The position numbers were made by a program, and so were the translations under genes. Positions 59,701-64,000 of a DNA stretch of 64,000 nucleotides are shown one piece after another (the stretch's first letter is position 1; each line of letters begins with the position of its first letter). The notes below the pieces were generated by a model. The model made no database searches. It saw nothing but the letters and a program-made list of their open reading frames with translations, and had not been told where the DNA came from. Origin of the DNA: Solea solea (lineage: Eukaryota > Chordata > Actinopteri > Pleuronectiformes > Soleidae); assembly GCF_958295425.1 (NCBI RefSeq), contig NC_081149.1, forward strand, positions 8,685,654 to 8,749,653, read 5' to 3'.

Positions 59701-60837
59701 GTGTTGCGTCAGAAATGGTGGATTTCTGGCAAATGTAGAGCAGACGAAGAAGAAATTATAACTTGTTCCCTCAGATCTTACGTTCCCACGATAACAATCG
59801 GAGTCAAGATAAGATAAGACGTAGCTTTATTGATCTCCCAGAGGGGAAATTCAGAGAGAAAAGCTATCACGGCAAATTGCATATCGGGCAATAAGCTGGA
59901 TCCTGATGTCTCAAAAAAATATTCCCTTCTGCTTAAAAAACTGAAAGCAGTCAACAATTAACTGACATTTGATTATTAGTTTTAATGGAAAGATGAATTA
60001 ATTCTCAATTTCCTGGCTCAATCAGCAAAATTAAAAACACACGACTCAGCAGATCCAAGGAAAACAGGAAACTCGTGGCATGTGCTTGTGGTTGATTTGT
60101 CCTATTTTAACCCCCCCGTCTCCATCGTTATTGTTTCCCCTTTCACTCTTCTCCCCATAACCAGGCAAACGCACGTTATTTGCATAACTGTCCGGTCCTG
60201 CTCTTCAGCCCCTCGTCCCTGGCCTACTTCCACTCTGTCAGTCTAATGCTTCCCAGCACTTTCTCTTTGTTGCCAGCTCTCGCTCTGTTGTGGGAAACAT
60301 CAAATGACTGACATATTAAACTGTGACGACTCGAGTCCCTGTCTGCGCTTCACAGACTGTGTCTCCAAATAGAAGAAGAAGGAGGAGAAAAAGTGACAAA
60401 GGATGAGGGGAGTTGGCACGGCTTCTCTATTTGTTGTCTCTTCTCCTGAGCAGTGTCACTGTGAACTGCTGCTGCTGCTGTGTATGAGATATGATCTGTG
60501 AGTGTATTAGGGAGGAAGAATAGGGCTGTGGGATCTGATACTGTGAAAATGACAGAGCTCTCTGTGATGTGTCAGACTCTCGTGGGACGACGGGGCCGAG
60601 TCGAGCCGCGGCGAGAGGCTGTGGTGGGAAAAGTGCTGAGGTTACACTTCGGGGGGAGCGTATAGTGTGGGCGTCACACTTATTATGTAACTTTTATGTT
60701 TTTGTTGCTCTATCTGTGGTCCACACATTTTGGCGAGACAGAATAAATAGAGATTATACTTAAAAACAACAAGGCAAAAATCTATCTATCTCCTTCCATT
60801 GACATGTTTGCATATTTTTCATTCAGAAAGTCCAAGT
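56746..60837. other. Intergenic, no gene seen
   Basis: About 4.1 kb with a C(9-10) run at 57060-57069, (TC)n at 57222-57236, and a repeat 3' end at 59808-59865 (GCTTTATTGATCTCCCAGAGG). The frames are short and without domains. Confidence 0.5.
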
Positions 60838-61562
60838 GAAAGACGTATTATCCCAGAATTGACACTTTAAGTTTAACCTTAAATAGTCTTTTTGTGAAAA
60901 GTGGAAAGTGAGTCCTAACTTATCACAAAGTACCCAGAATTGTTTCTCTGATGTTTTCCAAATGACTAATATTATGTAAGCTGACATATGGGGGTATAGC
61001 TCAGTGGTAGAGCATTTGACTGCAGATCAAGAGGTCTCTGGTTCAAGTCCGGATGCCCCCTTCCATTCTTTACTTCATGAAAAGGGAAACACAGATGAAT
61101 CCATTAATCTGAAACAGAAACATTGTTGTAAAAAAAAAAAATCCTCCCATTACAACTTAAGTGAATATGATTACTGTGAATCTGTTGATCACACACTGCT
61201 TTAAGTGAATGTAACATATACTCACATACTTCATGTGATTGTCTTGGTTTTTGTTACTAACCATTAGTCCATTTGTTCTAAAAGTACTTTAGTGGTGATC
61301 ATTCATGTTTATTTTGTTTGCAGGAATCAGGTTGAATCATATCAAACCTGTATTTCCCCCACAGTGTAGTCACTATTTTACACATATATGTGTAAAGTGT
61401 AGCTTTGACTATATACTGAAATTAAACTTTGAATACCAGACTTTTAAATGTGTTTTGGAGCATTTTCACACAGATACTTTTACTTTTACAGATACTTTGC
61501 TGCACCAGTCAAACATTTACAGACCTAAAGGATTTGATAAGCAAGAACGACTGAACAGGGAG
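60838..61562. repeat. tRNA-Cys duplication block, copy A
   Basis: The region around the first tRNA is homologous to 62937-63490. Upstream both have AGAATTGACACTTTAAGTT, then CTCCTAACTT/TCCTAACTTAT and CACAAAGTACCCA. Downstream both have ACATTGTTGTAAAA-like, TAAGTGAAT, GCATTTTC, TCTGCACCA-like and CAAACATTTACAG. Copy A is longer in the middle. Confidence 0.8.
60990..61061 (+). tRNA. tRNA-Cys (GCA), copy A
   Basis: A 72-base cloverleaf. The acceptor GGGGGTA pairs with TGCCCCC, with discriminator T. The D-arm is GCTC...GAGC. The anticodon loop CTGCAGA has GCA at 61022-61024, closed by TTTGA/TCAAG. The T-stem is TCTGG/CCGGA. A box TAGCTCAGTGG and B box GGTTCAAGTCC are intact. The CCA is not encoded, as expected in eukaryotes. 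It looks functional. Confidence 0.95.
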
Positions 61563-62936
61563 AGGTAAACTCAGTCAGACAGAAATAAATATAACAAGAC
61601 AAACTAGGTCAATGGTAAACTAGTCTTCATTTTAGCATCGCAACTAACATAATTGATTCATCAGTCGATCATTAATACTTGTTTGGTCCTGAAAATGTTG
61701 ATTGGTGTTCCTTAAACCTGGAAATGATGCTCTCGAATGTCTTGTTTAGTCCACAAACCAAAATTATTCAGTATTAATGATTTCTTTGTTATATGGAGCA
61801 AAGAAACATTTTAGGAGGAGCTGAAAAGTTAGAAATCTTTCTATCTTGTTTTAATTATTGAAAAGAGTACGATCAGAAATGAAATATCACAAACAAATAC
61901 TTGTACGATTCTTCATCACAATGTTCTCCACTGTATTTGATGCTAGTTGAATATAAAATATTGAGTATTGTTTTGCTCAAACAATTACCAGTGAGTCTTC
62001 GACAGTTCGCAGCTATTCTACTGTGTCCTCTGTCACCGTTTTCACATGGGAGTAAAGTCATTTAGTGGCAACATCTGCCACAGTCACATCTGCTTTTCAT
62101 TGTCATGGCTCCTTAATGTGTCTGGCCTCTCGTGTTGCTGCACATCACCACGCTCCCTGCTGAGTTCACCCTCGGTAAACAATACGCCATGACGGAGCTT
62201 TGGCCACGACGCATTACGAAAACATGAAGTCAAATCCTCCGGAGTCGTAAAAACAACAAGTGGAAGGTTGAAATGCTGCAGTTCTGCGCAACAGAGGCGG
62301 CGTAATTAGCTGGATGGTTGCTAAAAGACGCCCGGACGCTGCACAAACAATAATACAATCGCCCGCTAAATAGCAGCAGATGTGACGGTGAAACGTCTGG
62401 AATGTCGACCGAGTGTATTTGTCAAAGGAGAATAAATAGAACCCTCTTAATGACCATCTTAATGACCTCTTAAGTTGATTTTCAACTTATTGTCAAGTTA
62501 CACTAACAAACAAAACTAAATAAGCTAACTACCTAAGCTAACTCCCACAATAGCTTAGCATGACAGGCTATAAACAGAGGCCAGTTAGCTAAGTTAGCCA
62601 AATGCAGTCCCTGTGGCGACTTTGTCTACATTAATTCTAATCTGTTTGAAAATGTTGCTAACTCTATTTTCATCTGAAAACATTGCGGTGGCATTTTAGT
62701 CTGAGTGAAGGAAAACAGAGAATTTTGAAAGTGATGAAGCAGTTGAATTTAACAACTGACATTTTAATGCAAATATTTTGTAAAATAAATGTAAAAAATG
62801 TAAAAAAAAAAAGAAGAATGAAGTTGGTTGAAATACAAACAAATCTCTGGACAACGTTCTCAGAATGTTTTTTTTTAGTTGTAAAAAAATCGAACCAAAA
62901 TACAACCAAACTGGAACGTCGTGTATACACCACTGT
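61563..62936. repeat. Spacer between tRNA-Cys blocks
   Basis: A 1.4 kb stretch holding a dispersed fish repeat at 61630-61815 (GCAACTAACATAATTGATTC start, TCTTGTTTAGTCCACAAACC motif), related to 9425-9645. No gene is visible in the remainder. Confidence 0.5.
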
Positions 62937-63081
62937 TAAAGACTTATTATCTTAGAATTGACACTTTAAGTTAAATAGTGTTTTTGTAAAAAATTAAAAG
63001 TTACTCCTAACTTTTCACAAAGTACCCATATTTGTTTCTTTCATGTTTCGCAAAGTAACAACATTTTGTTCATACCTAAAT

Positions 63082-63153
63082 GGGGGTGTAGCTCAGTGGT
63101 AGAGCATTTGACTGCAGATCAAGAGGTCTCTGGTTCAAGTCCGGATGCCCCCT
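63082..63153 (+). tRNA. tRNA-Cys (GCA), copy B
   Basis: A 72-base tRNA identical to copy A except for G instead of A at position 7, which turns the last acceptor pair into G-T. The anticodon GCA is at 63114-63116. Internal promoter boxes and all other stems are unchanged. Confidence 0.95.
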
Positions 63154-63171
63154 TCCAACCTTTATTTCAAC

Positions 63172-63421
63172 AAAACACAGAGGAGTCTGTTAATCTATAG
63201 CAGTAATGTTGTTGTAAAAAGAAATTCCTCATTTGCAACATAAGTGAATGTGTTGAAACACTACTTCCACAGTGTTTTGCAGCATTTTCCACACAAAAAC
63301 ACAGAGGAGTCTGTTAATCTATGGCAGTAATGTTGTTGTAAAAAGAAATTCCTCATTTGCAACATAAGTGAATGTGTTGAAACACTACTTCCACAGTGTT
63401 TTGCAGCATTTTCCACACAAA
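63172..63421. repeat. 124 bp tandem duplication
   Basis: Two adjacent 124 bp copies (63172-63295 and 63296-63419) differ at one visible position (CTATAGCAG versus CTATGGCAG). The near-identity implies a recent event inside tRNA block B. Confidence 0.95.
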
Positions 63422-63611
63422 GGATACTTTTCTGCACCATCAAACATTTACAGAAGTGACCTAAACGATTTTATAAGCACGAAGGAGAACATTGCAGTTA
63501 AGGGTACGTTAGGCTCCTACCTAACCCTGAGGGAACGTTCTCTGAATGTTAGTTTTTGGTTTGGTTGTACATTAGTCTGTTATGTGTGTCTGTTAACATT
63601 TTATGACAGTT

Positions 63612-63945
63612 TAAGTCCATATCCACACAGGAACAGAAACTCTTTTCTTTTTCATTCTTTAATTCTTAAAAACAGTTTTCCGTTTCCAGAAGTGTCTTCA
63701 TCCACACACACAAAAACAACTCTAAACACTGCAGTACATATGCCAGGCCTGTAGTGGTGCTGTAACACTGCTACATGAATACACCAAAAACGGAGAAGAA
63801 GACGATGAGCATGGGCTTAAAGAAAACAAAGCTTTATTCAAATAAGAATACATTTCAATACCATCACAGAAACAGAGACAGAAGGAAGAAAAACAGGTTG
63901 ACAAATAATAGAAAATGAATGTTATCATAAATAAAGCGAATAGAC
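63612..63945. repeat. Dispersed repeat, copy 2
   Basis: Homologous to 56331-56620 (see the motifs there). Copy 2 includes ACATATGCCAGGCCTGTAG and AGAAACAGAGACAGAAGGAAG. No open frame with a known domain. The window's last ~55 bases show nothing further. Confidence 0.6.
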
Positions 63946-64000
63946 CAAACAATCTCCAAACACCGGATGACAAAGAAGGTGAGATTGTGACTTTATCTTT

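Larger units (their letters stand above)
62937..63490. repeat. tRNA-Cys duplication block, copy B
   Basis: Direct copy of 60838-61562 with about 2.1 kb offset. It lacks part of the middle of copy A and has gained an internal 124 bp tandem duplication. Confidence 0.8.

Overview
This window is nuclear DNA from a ray-finned fish, most likely a percomorph teleost. Split genes with GT-AG introns encode three vertebrate proteins. The rest is AT-rich sequence full of microsatellites and degraded transposon copies of types common in teleosts (hAT-like and Tc1-like ends, a tRNA-derived SINE, LINE 3' fragments). There are no bacterial-style operons. The species cannot be named from the sequence. All gene calls rest on reading translated exons and checking that splice phases add up. 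No search was run.

Layout. (1) 920-10488, minus strand: the 5' ten coding exons of snx8 (sorting nexin 8: EH-like N-terminus, PX domain, start of the BAR domain). The 3' exons lie beyond the left edge. (2) About 10.5-11.9 kb: a roughly 1 kb divergent intergenic interval and the 5' untranslated exon of the next gene. (3) 13021-32899, plus strand: complete ttyh3 (tweety homolog 3), 14 coding exons and 543 residues, with a (GCA)12 polyalanine tract at the C-terminus, then a 3' UTR of about 2.3 kb with an ATTAAA signal near 35224. (4) 35.25-45.08 kb: gene-free. It holds a local duplication, a SINE, Tc1/hAT-like remnants, and a 1.5 kb minisatellite of ~21 bp units (41.24-43.04 kb) into which a 300 bp solo LTR has inserted. 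(5) 46683-52906, minus strand: complete lfng (lunatic fringe), 8 exons and 375 residues, with a probable 3' UTR to about 45081 and a TATA box at 53061-53068. (6) 53-61 kb: gene-free and repeat-bearing. (7) 60990-61061 and 63082-63153: two tRNA-Cys(GCA) genes in direct orientation inside a duplicated block.

How the genes relate: SNX8 acts in endosome-to-Golgi sorting, TTYH3 is a plasma-membrane protein, and LFNG is a Golgi glycosyltransferase that tunes Notch signalling. They are not a functional unit. They are neighbours because this linkage is old; the human orthologues also lie close together on 7p22. I found no undescribed gene system. The most notable structures are the LTR-interrupted minisatellite, the duplicated tRNA-Cys block whose copies lack nearby T-run terminators, a hAT-like MITE with a perfect 8 bp target duplication in an snx8 intron, and codon-repeat tracts in ttyh3 and lfng.
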